Program-made: the position numbers and the translations under genes | Shown here: one piece after another, positions 46,760 to 58,985 of the stretch | Numbering within the stretch: position 1 is the first letter of the stretch | Layout: the number at the start of each line of letters is the position of its first letter | From: Sialis fuliginosa | Taxonomy: Eukaryota; Arthropoda; Insecta; Megaloptera; Sialidae | Length of the DNA: 64,000 bases | Reading direction: 5' to 3' | NCBI GenBank assembly: GCA_961205875.1 | Contig: OY540811.1 | Span: forward strand, 22,003,248-22,067,247 | Notes under the pieces: model-generated | What the model saw: the letters and a program-made list of their open reading frames with translations, nothing else | The model's database searches: none | What the model was told of the DNA's origin: nothing

Positions 46760-47760
46760 AAAAAATGTTAAGCCAGCACAAAAATTAAAATAATAATTCA
46801 TGGATTAACAGATGAAGATTTGAAAAAGGTAACTGATAGTTTTATAACTTGGAATATAATGAAGAAATTAGCTGATGAGGAAACAGTATTGAAACGATTG
46901 ATTTAACATTAAATTACAGTGAAACTTCGTTATTATGCTCTTGAGCTTATCGGATTAAAAGAGTGTTATAAATGGAGTAGCGCAATAAGCGTGAAAGAAA
47001 TTAGAAAATAAATATTTTCCTAAAAATATGTTTAAATGTAGAATCATAATTTTAATATAAAATAAAGGAATAAATTAATACGTTATGTAGATTATGTACA
47101 GTACAATTATGTAGTTATATCTGCGATATATTATTCTGTCCTAAAAACTGTTTAATTGAAGGCTGATCTTAGAATAGCACTTTCAGTAGCATTTAAATAT
47201 TGAAAAATTTCCATCGTAACTTCAGATGCAGATAGGTAACTCCTCAAAGTATCTAGCGCATTCAGAGCCTGCATTTTTGTAAAATCACCATTTTTTTCCG
47301 CTAAAGTCAATACCTTTTGTTTATAAGCAGTCGTTACCGTATCTGTCTACAAGTCGTAGCATTGAACAAAATTAAGACAAAATAATAACGTGTTTACTTG
47401 CCGACACATCAAATAAACCCATTACATATCAGTTATTGAAAAATATTAACATTACGTTTAAAGAAAGTAACAAAATATTTCATATTTACAAAATAAGTCG
47501 CAAAATAATTACACAAAACACAACTTTTGCGCGTTACAAACGGGATCTGTGAGCGTTAAAAACAGGAATATTTATATTAATTTACACTATTAATATACGG
47601 GATAGCGCAATAATCGGGAGCGTTATAACGAAGTTTTACTGTATTTATCCTCAAAGAAATTACTAACCGCCTCTGATTCTCCAGTCTGTTCAGAGAGAGG
47701 ATTCTCAGAGATAGTAAATATTTTTAAGAAAAAAAATTGTAAAGCAAATCTAATTTTTAC
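46760..47760 (+). mobile_element. hAT transposon remnant interrupted by a pogo-like element
   Basis: Right of the inserted element, 47642-47740 read on plus encodes TASDSPVCSERGFSEI, which fits the hAT C-terminal dimerisation motif (SS-x-x-ERxFS). Left of it, 46805-46905 encodes DEDLKKVTDSFITWNIMKKL and ADEETVLKRLI, unassigned but open. Both sides are flanked by AT-rich sequence, and no TIRs were found. Confidence 0.45.
46917..47641 (-). mobile_element. Pogo/Tigger-like element, 725 bp, TA-flanked
   Basis: CAGTGAAACTTCGTTATTAT on the left and the reverse complement CAGTAAAACTTCGTTATAAC on the right are the classic pogo/Tigger terminal inverted repeat (CAGTxAAACCTCGTTATAACG). TA lies outside each end (46915-46916; 47642-47643). 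Inside, the minus strand at 47161-47342 encodes a relic, KQKVLTLAEKNGDFTKMQAL and ALDTLRSYLSASE, resembling the C-terminus of jerky/Tigger transposases. The DDE core is gone. Confidence 0.8.
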
Positions 47761-48046
47761 ATCATTATATCCGTTTCCATAAATCCTCGACTTTCACTTA
47801 AAAGTTAAATACTTACAATCAAATGTCATTTTTATTACAACATAAAGCATTTAAAAATGTAAATTGTTCGCTTTAAAAATATTTGGTCAAAAAATATTAT
47901 CATATCATCATTACAATAACAAAAACAATGTAATTTAATTGGAAATCTTTTGATAGAGAGAAGAGATGGTATTTAAAAATTCCGGCAAATTCCAGCTGAA
48001 ATTTGCTGCTTCTTATTTTTCTTACTCTGGATAATAACTGCATATA

Positions 48047-48488
48047 CAGGGTGCGCCAAAAGTATGGAAACCCCTGAAAATTTCGCAGAATAAGCGGGAA
48101 AAAAAAAAGAAAATACCATATCCGACGTATTTTTTGACGCGGAATCCAATGGTGACCTTAAATTTGACCTTGAACACAACCTCTAAGCTACAGCGAACCA
48201 AAAATCGATTTTTTTAAATGGGACCCCCTTTTTTTATTGCAGATTCGAAAAGATTTGAAAAAAAAAATACATATTCTAACGTAAAATTTTCCGCTCTTTT
48301 CGAATCTGCAATAAAAAAAGAGGGTACTATTTAAAAAATCGATTTTTGGTTCGCTGTAGCTTAGAGGTTATGTTCAAGGTCAAATTGGATTCCCCGTCAA
48401 AAAATACGTCAAATATGGTATTTTCATTTTTTTTTTCCCGCTTATTCTGCGAAATTTTCAGGGGTTTCCATACTTTTGGCGCACCCTG
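48047..48488. mobile_element. Near-perfect palindromic Tc1/mariner-type MITE
   Basis: CAGGGTGCGCCAAAAGTATG through CCCCTGAAAATTTCGCAGAA at the left is mirrored base for base at the right (CGCACCCTG at 48480-48488). The arms are about 200 bp and reach the centre (TCGAAAAGATTTGAAAAAA / CTCTTTTCGAATCTGCAAT). TA duplications sit at 48045-48046 and 48489-48490. The whole element would fold into one long hairpin. Confidence 0.85.
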
Positions 48489-48490
48489 TA

Positions 48491-50809
48491 TACATTTAAA
48501 AAAATCAGATATTTTATAAGAAACATATTTTTTTAAATCTTAAATTTGTAATGTTCTTGTAGCGGGAATTTTTTACTAAAATAAAAGTACTGTAAAACTT
48601 GGCCACATCTGCATATAACATTTTATATACAAGAGTGTATATACACACATAAATCATTTTTTATTCACATTAAAGTGTAACTTAAAGCTAGCGTGTAAAA
48701 TGGTCATTGAAGGAATTATATAATATTTCATTAATTATTGCATGAAGGAAATGATTAAAACAACAGCCGAGCAAAAAACATGCAAAATCACGAATTATTG
48801 TTTCACTCATGTTTTAATACAATAATTAAGAGAATCCAGTTCTATTATTATTTTATATAATTAAACATACATATATGTATAATAACAATAGAATAAAAAT
48901 CCGTATAAAATAATAATTATTGATAACACATAAGATCTCTAATAATTTCCATAAATAAAAACATAATATTTAAATTAAATTAATTTATAGATTTCAAAAT
49001 AAAAAATACGTATAAGTATATAATCAATTAGTTTAATTATTGATATGTTTGGTACAATTAATCAAAAAATGATTTTATTTCTCAATTAAGTAAAAAATAA
49101 GAAAGCTGTAATAAAAGCTTAGTACCTATTCGATAATATTCCTTTAATATTGACAAAAATTTAAAATAAGCGAACAACTGAAGTCTATACATAAAATTGC
49201 ACGTTTCTTTTAGAAGAACAACTTTCTTTGGGTATTAAAGTAGGCCCCTGGATTTTAAATTTAATAACTTGTCTAAAGTTTTCCACAAAAGCTTACATAC
49301 CATTTACAAAATGTTCGAGATAATATTCCGCTACCAAATTTAAACTTCTAATTGGATTTGTATAAACTACGCTGTCTAAAAATCTATGTTTGAAGAAGTG
49401 GCGAATATATTTGTTTTATTTTACGTATTTTAGTAAGATATGTCTTTTATATGCAACGTTACTTTGTTTACATATCAATTAAATAATTAACGTAAATTAT
49501 TTACATGTGTTTTTTAATAATGTTTTTTTTTTAAGGAAAACTTTCTTTTGATAGATAGTTATCATATTATTTTTATATTTATGAATAGTTTTTTTCCCAC
49601 CTGAACGAATTAATTGATTTTTTATATTGCTAATATTATTCAGAAGTGTAAAGTGTTAATTTCAAAATGCCTGTAAAAATCGTTATTTCAAAAATATTTA
49701 AATAATTTTTATGAACTAGATACTTTTTGAAAGTAAGTATCTTTAACAGCTCTGGCCATAAATATGTATATACCTACTGACTTAAATAAACAGTTATATA
49801 ATAAAAAAAATCACATTTAAAAATATTTTTGCGACTCAATAATACTTGGATCAAACTCACAGTTTGGGAAACGCTTATTTTATAGAACACATTAAAAATC
49901 TTCTTTATTATAAAATATATACCAAATTTATAAAAGGTAGGTGTATAAAAATTAATATTAACAGAATGAAATTAATTAAAACCACATTGCAAAAACACAA
50001 TCCCTTGTATGAATAATAATTAATTTTATTAAATTTTAACTTAATTTATATCCCTACTATATTAAGCAACCGCGCTACCTTACAGTACATATTTCACAAT
50101 CCATATTACTCTCTGACCAAATTTAATAACACGTCCATGTTCTGTAGGTAGCCATCAATCAGTCAGTAACAATCAGACATATTAATATTGCTGTTAATGT
50201 TCCACTCCCTCCAGTGTAATATATTAATGACCACCAACAGAGAAACACGGACATCATTGTGCTGAATGAGTTTCAGTAGCGACTCGATGAATATATTTAA
50301 GTAGGTGTTTAATTATATATGATACGCTTGTTATATTAATTATTATATGTCTTTGTTAAAATATAATTAATATGTATATTATATATTATATAATGTCTTT
50401 CGATAATTAATTAATCGTCTTAAGAGTTAATCTGCAGACGATGTCATCAAAATCTATAGGTCTATCAAATCTTATTTAGTTAATCTAATTAATCTCTCTT
50501 GTACATTACAATCATGGTTATTAGTATAATGAAGATTGGTTATTAATTGCTGTTTAAATTAATATTTTTAATATATGTGTAATTTTTAATGTATTGTCTT
50601 TTTTTGTGACGAATTAAATAGTTGTCTTTGACTTCATATTTTAATAAGAATTTTTCAAGACTTATATCAAGGATACGAATTGGAATTATTTTTTCTAGTT
50701 TTAAAACATGATCCAAAACAATTAGCTTTTAATTTCATCCTCGAGTTTGGTCATAAACACGAAATGATTAACAAATTGAAGTAAACAAGATGCTTTGGAT
50801 TATTTTACT
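48491..50809. other. AT-rich region, nothing recognisable
   Basis: No gene or repeat unit supported. AGTTTGGGAAACGCTT at 49861 recalls an hAT end but stands alone. A minus-strand frame beginning MMSVFLCWWSLIYY near 50250 looks like a signal peptide but has no usable donor. Confidence 0.4.
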
Positions 50810-51610
50810 AAAGGGTCATTCAATAGCTATGATATAACTTTAACAGTCGACTGCGGCCATGTTTATAAATATTTTGATGTCATTCTGCTGTTATTGTGTT
50901 CGGTCATAGTCACCATTTTACCGCGGAGCGTTACACGACGCGTCGAAATCGTAAAAATGTATTATTAAAATTCGAGCTCTGACTTACGGTTGTCCTACCG
51001 AGCTCACTATTCGGCGAATTTTGAATTAATTCGAGGAAAGTGGTTCATTGGCTGATCGAGCAGTCCTAATATGTGAACGAAACGTGCGATCGACCGAAAA
51101 TATAGCTACGAACCAAAACTTTTCAATTTCTTGTCGTTCTCCTGAACTTAACCTCTCTAATACTGGTGAATTTTGCGAATTGACTTGGGCTTTTATCCAT
51201 ACATAATTCAAATTGTCTAAGAACTGAAGTCTGCTGACCATTCCACGTACCGCGCATTCACTGATTGAGCTCTGGAGCAGTTGGAAACCGATCCCAATTT
51301 TGGTCAAAAAATCATTTTCAGCGACGAGGCGTAAAATTGTGTGATTTGACGCCCGTCATGATGTTAAATCTCTGTTCTATGTCAACAAGCCAGCAACAAT
51401 TTTCGACCTTGAGGACAACGTAGTTTGCGTCATTGGCGAGATTGAGACCAACTTATGTGCCCGAGTCATCCAAAATTAGACCTCTCGGATGACCGCCGGA
51501 AAGCAAAGTCGTAGAGGCCATTTGAACGATATTATTTTTAAAACAAAATGGTATCGAATGCTCTTTAACTTGAAATAAAAAGATCCCTTATATCTCAAGT
51601 ATAACTTGTT
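50810..51610 (+). mobile_element. Internally deleted DUF4817-type mariner element
   Basis: Boundaries are approximate: GGGTCATTCAATAGC and the terminal stretch near AAGTATAACTTG were used. The plus strand carries a stop-riddled transposase, described with the pseudogene. The minus-strand frame at 51026-51307 is its shadow. Confidence 0.6.
50960..51540 (+). pseudogene. DUF4817-type mariner transposase, decayed and internally deleted
   Basis: Reading across stops and frame slips gives the helix-turn-helix (RALTYGCPTELTIRRIL, then FEESGSLADRA), a later DDE-region entry, and the C-terminal block YVNKPATIFDLEDNVVCVI with TSRM and RRGHLNDIIFK. These match the insect pattern (Y-x-x-KPATIxxLExNI...CRASRGGHLNxIIFK). 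The catalytic middle between the two halves is deleted. Dead copy. Confidence 0.65.
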
Positions 51611-52310
51611 TTATTTAAATTCAAAAATATATACTACACGCTTAATGGATGACTCATTAATAATTTAATTAATAATTTCATTTTGACACCATAATGATTG
51701 AACATGAAATTGTTCGAAATTCAATTTTTGTTTATGATCTAATTAGAGGATTTTTTTAGGTTTCCTATATGTTTAAAAAAAATATTATTAAAGTGTATAG
51801 TATAAAAAAACAATAATTATAGAAAATAAAAATAAAATTTTTATTCTTGAAATTTTACATTTAAGTATACTAACGATAAAAAAAATCGATAACGATATTG
51901 ATACTTATTTCACAGTTGAATGTAAAGATAGGGCACTTCGAAGTAATAGTTTTCGCTTTACAAATTTAGCGAGAGCGGCGCTACTGACCACTGTCATACT
52001 CTCTCTATTGAAATCTGGATAAGGCTTGCACAATGGGAGACGGGTAGTTAATTTACCCAATACAAATCGTGTGTACAGATCGGTATCTTCGCATTCATTA
52101 TGTGGTCAATTTGACATGTGAATTGAGTTATTTTTGATGACAGATGAAGAGATTGATATATATTCATACGAATTATATAGTTTTTATTTGATTCATTACT
52201 ATATATGTATGTATTTATTTAATGTTTAACACTTTTGAAGTAATAAACATGCATGTAATTTGTGTAATGTTTCATTTCAATTTTGGAAATCAATGTTTCT
52301 TCTTATATTT
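51611..52310. other. AT-rich region, nothing recognisable
   Basis: No feature. Short GC-richer unit 51925-52030 (GCGAGAGCGGCGCTACTGAC) has no identified meaning. Confidence 0.4.
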
Positions 52311-53141
52311 ATACTAGCTGGGCCCACGCGGCTTCGCTCGCAAACACGATTAGTTATTAATGTAATAAAAACCAAATAACACTTAAATTACCTACCTAAC
52401 AAAAACGAATCAGAACAAAAAGTATAAATAATTTTTGTTCTATTTAAATTTAAAAGTTAATTATTGAAAACAAAATAAACAATTGACAATCAAAAGAATA
52501 CCGGCCTGTTCCCTTCCCTCTGCCCTGCGCTTCTAGTTGGTACGTTCCATCGCCATACACGGGTCACCATCGCACGAATAATATTTTCCCGTATAACATA
52601 TATATCGATATTTTCTAAACTATACGACCAAATTGGATGCTGTAAATGGCAAATTATATCTACATTAAGTACTTATGACGACGAAATCATTTATTTCGAT
52701 AAGGATTAATGTTTTGCATGTCATAAGTCCACGTAAACAGAACCCAAATATTTTATGTTTTCTTAGTAACATAAAAGCAGTAATTGTGGCTTAAATATAA
52801 AAGTTAGAGATATGGTGTCGCGGACTTAATTGTAGAACTTTTGATTCTGCACAATTCTTTAATACATTATTTTGTTCTATATTGAACGGTTTAGGCAGCG
52901 TATTACAAAACAGCGCGCCGACGGCAAAATTTTTTCCGACTTGATTTACTATTATCGTCACTGCTTCGTTGTTATGTTACCTAACGTAAAAAAATATAGC
53001 CTATAACCAGGCCAGAGAACGTACCTATGAATTAAAAAAAAAACACGTAAATAGGATAAGTGGTTCTCGAGTGATAAGGTAACTAACGGACAGACAGACA
53101 GACAGACAGAGAGACGTTGAGCTTTATATATATTAAGGATT
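52311..53141 (+). mobile_element. Retroposon-like repeat, full-length copy
   Basis: Starts ACTAGCTGGGCCCACGCGGC (52313) then TTCGCTCGCAAACACGATTA and ends GGACAGACAGACAGACAGAG, GACGTTGAGCTTTATATATA. Co-linear with the minus-strand copy at 23381-24184 (shared GGCAGCGTATT, CAAGTCGGAAAAA, ACGTAGGTTCATTTA-like and TCGAGTGAT phrases). No protein. RTE/SINE-like retroposon. Confidence 0.7.
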
Positions 53142-56100
53142 ATATGTATGAATGTCTTAAAATATTCAGTTATTAAAATTGGAAAATCGATACAAAATTC
53201 TCTTAATTTTTCTCTTTCTTCCACAAGGTTATTTTATAAGGATTCATAAATAAGTTTTCAAATAAACCATAACTATTCGAAACACAACTTTATAAGTTTT
53301 TAATGCACTTTAGAGAGCTCGTCGAAACAAATTTTAATGACATAATCGATTAGTATATTATATTCTATAACAAAAAGCATAACATAATCGAATTAAAAAA
53401 CTATGCGCACTTTGAGAGTAAAATCGATAGCATTAATTACCGATACCTCGCTCGTTTGTAGTTTAATGACGTGTATGCCGTGATATTATACAATATTATA
53501 TAAAAACATTAAAGGTGATTGATAATTCCTTTAACTGAGATAATAATTATATTTTAATTTGAGGTTTGAGATGTTTACTTTCATATACATATATGTAGTA
53601 TATAAAAAAGCATTGGAATCATTAAATGCATTAGAAAGCTACAGACGAACGTACCTACAGACAAACAAATTTAGATTTGAAACATGTTTTGGGGATGGGA
53701 GGGGGGATTAAATAATGAAAATCACTAAAAAGGCAAAAGGTTGGGAGAAATTCCCCAGCAAATAATATTTTCAAAGAGTCATTTAAAATACAATTACATT
53801 TAAAGCTCTTTATAATTTGATATTAAGTTTATAGGTAGTTCTAATCTAGAAATATGTTGCTAATAATCTATTAATATTATATTAATAATATTAATATTAT
53901 TATTGGCTTCGTTACTGAATAATTGTTCTATCATACTGAAAGCTGCCTTGAAGTAAACAAAACGTATTACGATTTATGAATCATATTGTATCTAGGGAAT
54001 GGTATGTATATATATTAGTTTATTACACAAATTAGTTAACGTTTTTGTCAAGGCATAGAATTTTAGTTCTCGAGTTGGGGTTTCGTATATAATTATAATT
54101 TAGCTGATATATAAATTTAGAGTTAGTTCGCAGACGACGCGACGTTGCGTTTATACTATAGCTCGAGTATAATTTAATAGTTTTCATTACTAAAGCTTTA
54201 TAATTGATTTAATATTTTACATTTATAATACGTTCGTACGTATACTAGTAAAAACAAAAGATTAAACATGATAGGTATTGTGGGTAAAAAAAACATATTG
54301 AAAGTGGAATATGGTTTCTGTATTAATATTATCGATTCTAATAAGCTTTTAGGTTTATCTCTATCAAATTGCACAAAATAACTTTTATGGTTTTTAGAAA
54401 AGTGCACTATTATTTTTTATTCAGTATTTTTGGCTATTAAAGGTCGGCCTATACGATGACATTTATTGTCGACATTTATATCTAAATTAATATTTTTGCT
54501 TTTCACACATACATAGTTCTATCAATTCTAGAACAGTTTAAGATACTAACTATAAGCTAAAGCGTGTATCTCGAGACTATCAACACATGGTATACGTAGT
54601 TTAAAATCAATATTAATGAATGCAAACTGCAAGCAACATAGGTAACAAATGTAATTAAATAATAAATTAAAGTTACATTAAAGTTAATAATATTTATCCA
54701 AAAGAATTATGCTGAAATTTAAATATGCTTATATATTCCGAATTTCAGAAGTATGATTTTTGTAATTCTTTTGAAATGCTCCACATTTACGGAATTCCTT
54801 TCAACTTATATATATTTAGTTTTGTTTCATTTCTTGTCTATTCGCGCTTCACAATTGAGATACTGGCACTGATTGCAAGACATTGCAAAGTTAATCTAAC
54901 GATACCAGTCCAGGCGATGTCCGCATGTTGACACTTTTCAGTATATACTTACTGTTACATTGGTGTATAAGTGTATATATTTATTGTTAGTCTAGAGTTT
55001 TAGACATGCAAGTACCGTCGTGTGAACTTAGTTTTACTCAGAAATATTATATGTATTGAATAGAAGATAATTCAGTGGACGAATTACAAAATAATATATT
55101 AATGACATTTATTAGAGGACAATATTCTCAAATTATCCTACGGTTGAATCATATGTAATGTATTCATAAAAAACCTGTTAATAGTAAGTAAATTCTACAT
55201 TATTTAAATGTTTGTATTCGAGTATAAACAATATTAAAACATTACAAAGTGATTTGTACTATTTCCTATTGAAATAAATAAGGTTAAGATATTAAATTAA
55301 CAGTCAGTAAACTGAAATAAACATCTATAATGAAGTAATACTGGGAATATTGCATGTTCAGTGAAAATTTTATATCAATTTACTAATGCATTTTATTGAA
55401 TAAAAACTAACATTAGATCTGATTTGTAAGGTACAGGTTATAAAATAATAATTAAAAATAGACTTATACAGTTCTAAAGCATAATAAAATTGTGTTGTTG
55501 CGAACGATACACTTAAATTAATTAATTAATATTACCTACATTTCTATAATTGAATATGAATCTATGAGCTATTGGGTAATCGTCAGATGGAAATGGCTTT
55601 CGAAATTGCCAGTTTATATATACATGAAGCATAAAATATATAAAAACATTTCATGTAAATGGAGGGAAATATATAAATATTTCATAACAAATAATTGTTA
55701 TGAAATTTATTTATTTGATATGAATTACAGTCTATTTAAGTAAAATATATGGTTTTTCTTTATTGACAAATTTTTACCAAATGTTAACTACAATTGTTGT
55801 TTAAAAAAAATTATACAGTTGTCCTTTGTTTTTTTTTTCAAAATTTTATAGACTCTTAGATTTTTTCCAAAAATGTATGTTAATAAGATTATAAATAAAA
55901 ACATACATGTATAATGTATGTATATGTATTGTATATTATGTGCATAGAAGGTTTATTATCTTAATTATTTTATTTTAATACACAATGCTTTTTAACTTTG
56001 CGGTATTCTTTCTTCTCGGTTTAATTGTAATATATATTTTATGTCAATTCAACCTCGTCTATATTAAATAAAAAATTGTACAAAGAATAATTGGAACGTA

Positions 56101-56335
56101 AAAAGAAACAAAAAAGATATACCTTGCACAAAAAGTTCTTTTTATCGAGATCATTATAAAAAGTATAAAAAAATAATAATATCAGTCATGTATTGGTATC
56201 AGAAATATTTTACGTATTTTCAAGTATTTTGAAAATATGAATTCAAAATATTGCAAATTATAGTGCTATTTTTAAGTGAAAACTATTATTTTATACAAAA
56301 AATGAGGTGGCGTTAATTTCTAGTAATAAGATACA
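53142..56335. other. AT-rich region, nothing recognisable
   Basis: Short TA-rich repeats and an isolated retroposon-like phrase ACGAACGTACCTACAGAC at 53646, but no gene. The frames at 52958, 54198 and 54725 have no domain. Confidence 0.4.
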
Positions 56336-56693
56336 GGCACTAGTCTTAGATATGACCCCAATATTGGCTATTTTTTAATTAAATGTACTGAATTAGAAAT
56401 ATTTTTTGATATTTGATTACTACAATTTCTGAACATTAAACTATTTAACTGTCTTTACATTGTTTCAAAGACGATTCTTTCTTTTATATCTTTTGTGTCG
56501 TAGTACTTATCATTTTGTAATCATTAGCAAGTGTCTATCACTGCGTCCTCATTACTGGTTTTACTTTATCCGTTACTGAAGAAAATACGTAAACAAAATA
56601 AAAGGCTATCATTTAAAAAACAAACTATATTTGTGGACTTTGGTAATTAAATTGATTAAATAAAGAGTTACTTGTTTTATTAGTAACATGAGT

Positions 56694-58080
56694 ACCTGTG
56701 TGAAGTTAGCCCCCCTTTTGTTGAAATTCCAATTTTTGAAAGTTGTGCCAAATTGTGCTATACTTGTGCTACATTGTGCTAAAATATTTCCCCCCTAAAA
56801 TAAAAACAACACTAGAAAAATCCAAAAAACGATTTTTTTCAGTAGCCCCCCTTTTTTTGAAATTCAAATTTTTGAAAGTTGTGCAAAATTGTGCTAGTTG
56901 TTCCTAACATTGTGCCAAAACATCAATACTCTAATATAATTTTCCTGCCCCCCAGAATAAAAATACATTTTTCACCAGCCCCCCTTTTGTTGAATTTCAA
57001 AATTTTGAAAGTTGTGCTGAATTGTGCTATACTTGTGCTACATTGTGCTAAAATATTTCCGCTCTAAAATAAAAACTGCTCTAATAAAACCAAAGAAACG
57101 TTTTTTTTTTAGTGTGAAGTTAGCCCCCCTTTTGTTGAATTTCAAAATTTTGAAAGTTGTGCTAAATTGTGCTAAACTTGTGCTACATTGTGCCAAAATA
57201 TTTCCACCCTAAAATAAAAACTGCTCAAATAAAAACAAAAAAACTTTTTTTTAGTGTGAAGTTAGCCCCCCTTTTGTTGAATTTCAAAACTTTGAAAGTT
57301 GTGCTGAATTGTGCTATATTTGTGCTACATTGTGCTAAAATATTTCCACTCTAAAATAAAAACTGCTCTAATAAAACAAAAAAAAACGTTTTTTTTTTAG
57401 TGTGAAGTTAGCCCCCCTTTTGTTGAATTTCAAAATTTTGAAAGTTGTGCTAAATTCTATTATACTTGTGCTACATTGTGCCAAAATATTTCCACCCTAA
57501 AATAAGAACTGCTCTAATAAAACTAAAAAAACGTTTGTTTTTTTTTGGTACGAAGTTAGCCCCCGTTTTGTTGAATTTCAAAATTTTGAAAGTTGTGCTA
57601 AATTGTATTATACTTGTGCTACATTGTGCCAAAATAATTCCCCCCTAAAATAAAAAATTCCCTAATAAAACTTAAAAAAACGTTTTTTTTGGTGGGACGT
57701 TAGCCCCCTTTTTGTTGAATTTCAAAATTTTGAAATATGTGCTAAATTGTGCTATACTTGTGCTACATTGTGCCAAAATAATTCCCCCCTAAAATAAAAA
57801 CTGCTCTAATAAAACTAAAAAAACGTTTTTTTAATGTTTTGTTGAATTTCAAAATTTTGAAAAGTGTGCTGGATTGTGCTAAAGTTGTGCTACATTGTGC
57901 CAAAATATTTCCACCCTCAAATAAAGATTTAAATAATAAAACTAAAAAAACTTTTTTTTATTCTTTTTTTGTGAAGTTAGTCCCCATTATGTTTAATTTA
58001 AGAATTTTGAAAGTTGTGCTCAATTGTGCTACTTGTTGCTTACGTTGTTCCAAAATATTTCACCCATAAAATAAAATAAA
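56694..58080 (+). repeat. Left tandem-repeat arm of the foldback element
   Basis: Unit starts (phrase TAGCCCCC) at about 56706, 56843, 56977, 57122, 57264, 57411, 57558 and 57701, then two diverged units (from about 57840 and 57979) not mirrored on the right. Units 2 and 3 carry unique text (CCTAACATTGTGCCAAAACA; TTCACCAGCCCCCC), which lets the arms be aligned unit by unit. Confidence 0.8.
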
Positions 58081-58305
58081 AATTCGTATCCAAACTGTGT
58101 TTATAGATATTGTTGGTGATGTCGATTCGGCGCCAGTCTGACGCCACTACACGAAATAATTTAATTGTTTGAATTTAAAAGCTACAATCACAATTTAACT
58201 TCTCAAAAAAATTTTAAATTCATCATATTCCAAAATATTTCACCCCTCAAACAAAAACTACACTAATAAAAGTAAAAAAAATCGGTTAAGACATAAATGT
58301 GCCGG

Positions 58306-58489
58306 GCTATAACTAGAGGCTCGGGGGCCCCGAGACAAGAAGTGTCCGAGGGCCCCCCCAGAATATGCAAAATTATTTTAATTTTCCTAATGATAATGAA
58401 TATCATTTTCAAGTTAGAACCAAATAAAAAAAATTCAACTCTGCCGCGGGGGCCCCGGGAACTGCCCCGGTGGTAGTTACGGCCCTGTA
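58306..58489. mobile_element. MITE-like fragment, copy 2 (nested in the foldback centre)
   Basis: Edges GGGCTATAACTAGAGGCTCG and CCCCGGTGGTAGTTACGGCC are imperfect inverted repeats around GGGGCCCCGGGAACTG. Sister of 14940-15112. Widespread insect MITEs with a CAGGGCCGTAACTA end look like this. Confidence 0.65.
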
Positions 58490-58689
58490 TGTGTGTATGT
58501 CATAAGAGTACGCACTAGAGTGGAGTGAAAAAATATTTTTTTCGAATCTTCGAAACACTATATGCGCAAAATTTGCATTTGTATATCCTTAAAACACCTA
58601 CCAAAGGAAATTGTAATTGGATATCATCCTGAGGTTCCTAAATGATTGTTTATTAGAAAAAAACATAATTTTTGGGCATTATATCTCGG

Positions 58690-58985
58690 GAACGGGGTAA
58701 GATATTTGAATGCGCAATAGTTTAAATTAAAGAGACATTTAGTACCTTTAAAATGATATAAACTATCAAACATTTATTATAATTAATTTTTTTTTTTTTT
58801 TTTAAAACAAAAAAATAAACAATTAACTATAAAAAAAAAATGATTAACTATAAAAAAAATTTAAAATTACATATTATTTTAAAGACACTGGATAGCTCTT
58901 TAATATAAATTATTGCGCATTCAAATATTTTTCTCTGTTACTGAGATAATATAACACCTTAAAAGATATTTGAATGCGCAATAAT
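58690..58985. repeat. Small inverted repeat in the foldback centre
   Basis: GATATTTGAATGCGCAATA occurs at 58700 and again at 58967, and as its reverse (TTATTGCGCATTCAAATAT) near 58910. TAAAATGATATAAAC and AAAGAGACATTTAG have partial reverse partners too. Spans a poly(A/T) tract at 58785-58860. Confidence 0.6.

Noticed and set aside
50180-50270. Minus-strand frame starting MMSVFLCWWSLIYY as the missing beat signal exon
   Set aside because: No donor in the required phase before its stop; the only GT in phase has a poor context.
51026-51307. 93-codon minus-strand ORF with protein-like composition
   Set aside because: It is the shadow of the decayed DUF4817 transposase on the plus strand, whose motifs are recognisable.
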